Shown one piece after another: positions 4,859 to 5,015 of a stretch of DNA of 5,015 nucleotides. Source of the DNA: 2-12-FULL-42-15 sp964196565 (GTDB lineage: Bacteria > Pseudomonadota > Gammaproteobacteria > Coxiellales > Coxiellaceae); assembly GCA_964196565.1 (NCBI GenBank), contig CAXMUH010000157.1, positions 1-5,015 of the forward strand, in the 5' to 3' direction. The stretch's first letter is position 1; every line of letters starts with the position of its first letter. The position numbers and the translations under genes are program-made. The notes under the pieces were generated by a model. It had not been told where the DNA came from. It was given only the letters and a program-made list of their open reading frames with translations, and ran no database searches.

Positions 4859-5015
4859 TTATTTGATGATTTTTGTAACAACTCCGGCACCCACAGTACG
4901 GCCACCTTCACGAATCGCAAATCGTAAACCATCATCCATCGCAATCGGTGCAATCAGTTCTACGTTCATCTTAATATTGTCACCCGGCATAACCATCTCA
5001 ACGCCTTCTGGCAAG
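4859..5015 (-). CDS. tuf: Elongation factor Tu, C-terminal part (cut by window edge)
   Basis: EF-Tu is the GTPase that delivers aminoacyl-tRNA to the ribosomal A site. Only the last 51 codons and the TAA stop (4861-4859) are in the window, all from domain 3. The stretches LPEGVEMVMPGDNIKMNVEL, PIAMDDGLRFAIREGGRTVG and AGVVTKIIK are near-identical to the E. coli C-terminus, including the GGRT region that binds tRNA and kirromycin-type antibiotics. The gene lies directly upstream of tRNA-Trp and secE, the usual position of the tufB copy. Whether a second tuf exists cannot be seen here. Confidence 0.97.
   Translation of the reverse strand, partial: LPEGVEMVMPGDNIKMNVELIAPIAMDDGLRFAIREGGRTVGAGVVTKIIK

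Noticed and set aside
4612..4866. Plus-strand ORF of 84 codons across the tRNA-Trp gene and the secE start
   Set aside because: It reads the antisense of a tRNA and of secE. A peptide resembling ARRESNPQPTVLETVALPIE is the well-known false translation of antisense tRNA sequence.
1..5015. A previously undescribed system, mobile element, CRISPR array or defence island
   Set aside because: Every coding stretch is a known core translation, transcription or secretion gene in conserved order, and no repeats or foreign-looking insertions are visible.

Overview
The window is a conserved translation and transcription gene cluster of a gammaproteobacterium, and every gene lies on the minus strand. In transcription order (high to low coordinates) it runs: tuf (3' end only), tRNA-Trp(CCA), secE, nusG, rplK, rplA, rplJ, rplL, rpoB (5' part only). 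Each protein aligns by eye along its whole visible length with its E. coli counterpart. The three-helix SecE of 127 residues and the 181-residue NusG are gammaproteobacterial forms. Sequence style (AT-leaning DNA, an L10 longer than E. coli's, tRNA-Trp between tuf and secE) is compatible with a Legionella/Coxiella-like lineage, but that placement is a weak inference.

Layout. Positions 4859-5015 hold the last 51 residues of EF-Tu. A complete tRNA-Trp gene with encoded CCA lies at 4747-4822. secE (4317-4700) and nusG (3768-4313) are 3 nt apart. A short hairpin near 3733-3750 lies before rplK (3225-3659). rplK overlaps rplA (2530-3225) by one base. The only long non-coding stretch, 2177-2529, holds in order an rplA 3' untranslated region, a strong intrinsic terminator (stem 2365-2404), a sigma70-type promoter (-35 at 2314-2319, -10 at 2292-2297) and a structured rplJ leader that probably receives L10-L12 feedback. 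rplJ (GTG start, 1646-2176) and rplL (1226-1606) follow. An 11-bp hairpin plus U-run (1184-1212) then sits between rplL and rpoB (1-1142) and is best read as the known type of rplL/rpoB attenuator.

How the genes work together. EF-Tu and tRNA-Trp supply elongation. SecE is a core part of the SecYEG translocon. NusG links RNA polymerase to Rho or to the ribosome. L11, L1, L10 and L7/L12 build the ribosomal L1 arm and the GTPase-activating stalk. RpoB is the RNA polymerase beta subunit. The layout suggests two or three transcription units: tuf-trnW-secE-nusG(-rplKA), then rplJL, with partial read-through into rpoB.

I see no mobile element, CRISPR, defence system or unknown gene. The points worth a second look are regulatory or structural: the hard terminator that splits rplKA from rplJL, the rplJ leader with mutually exclusive folds, the attenuator, and an 11-residue extra repeat in the L10 stalk helix that predicts three rather than two L12 dimers.
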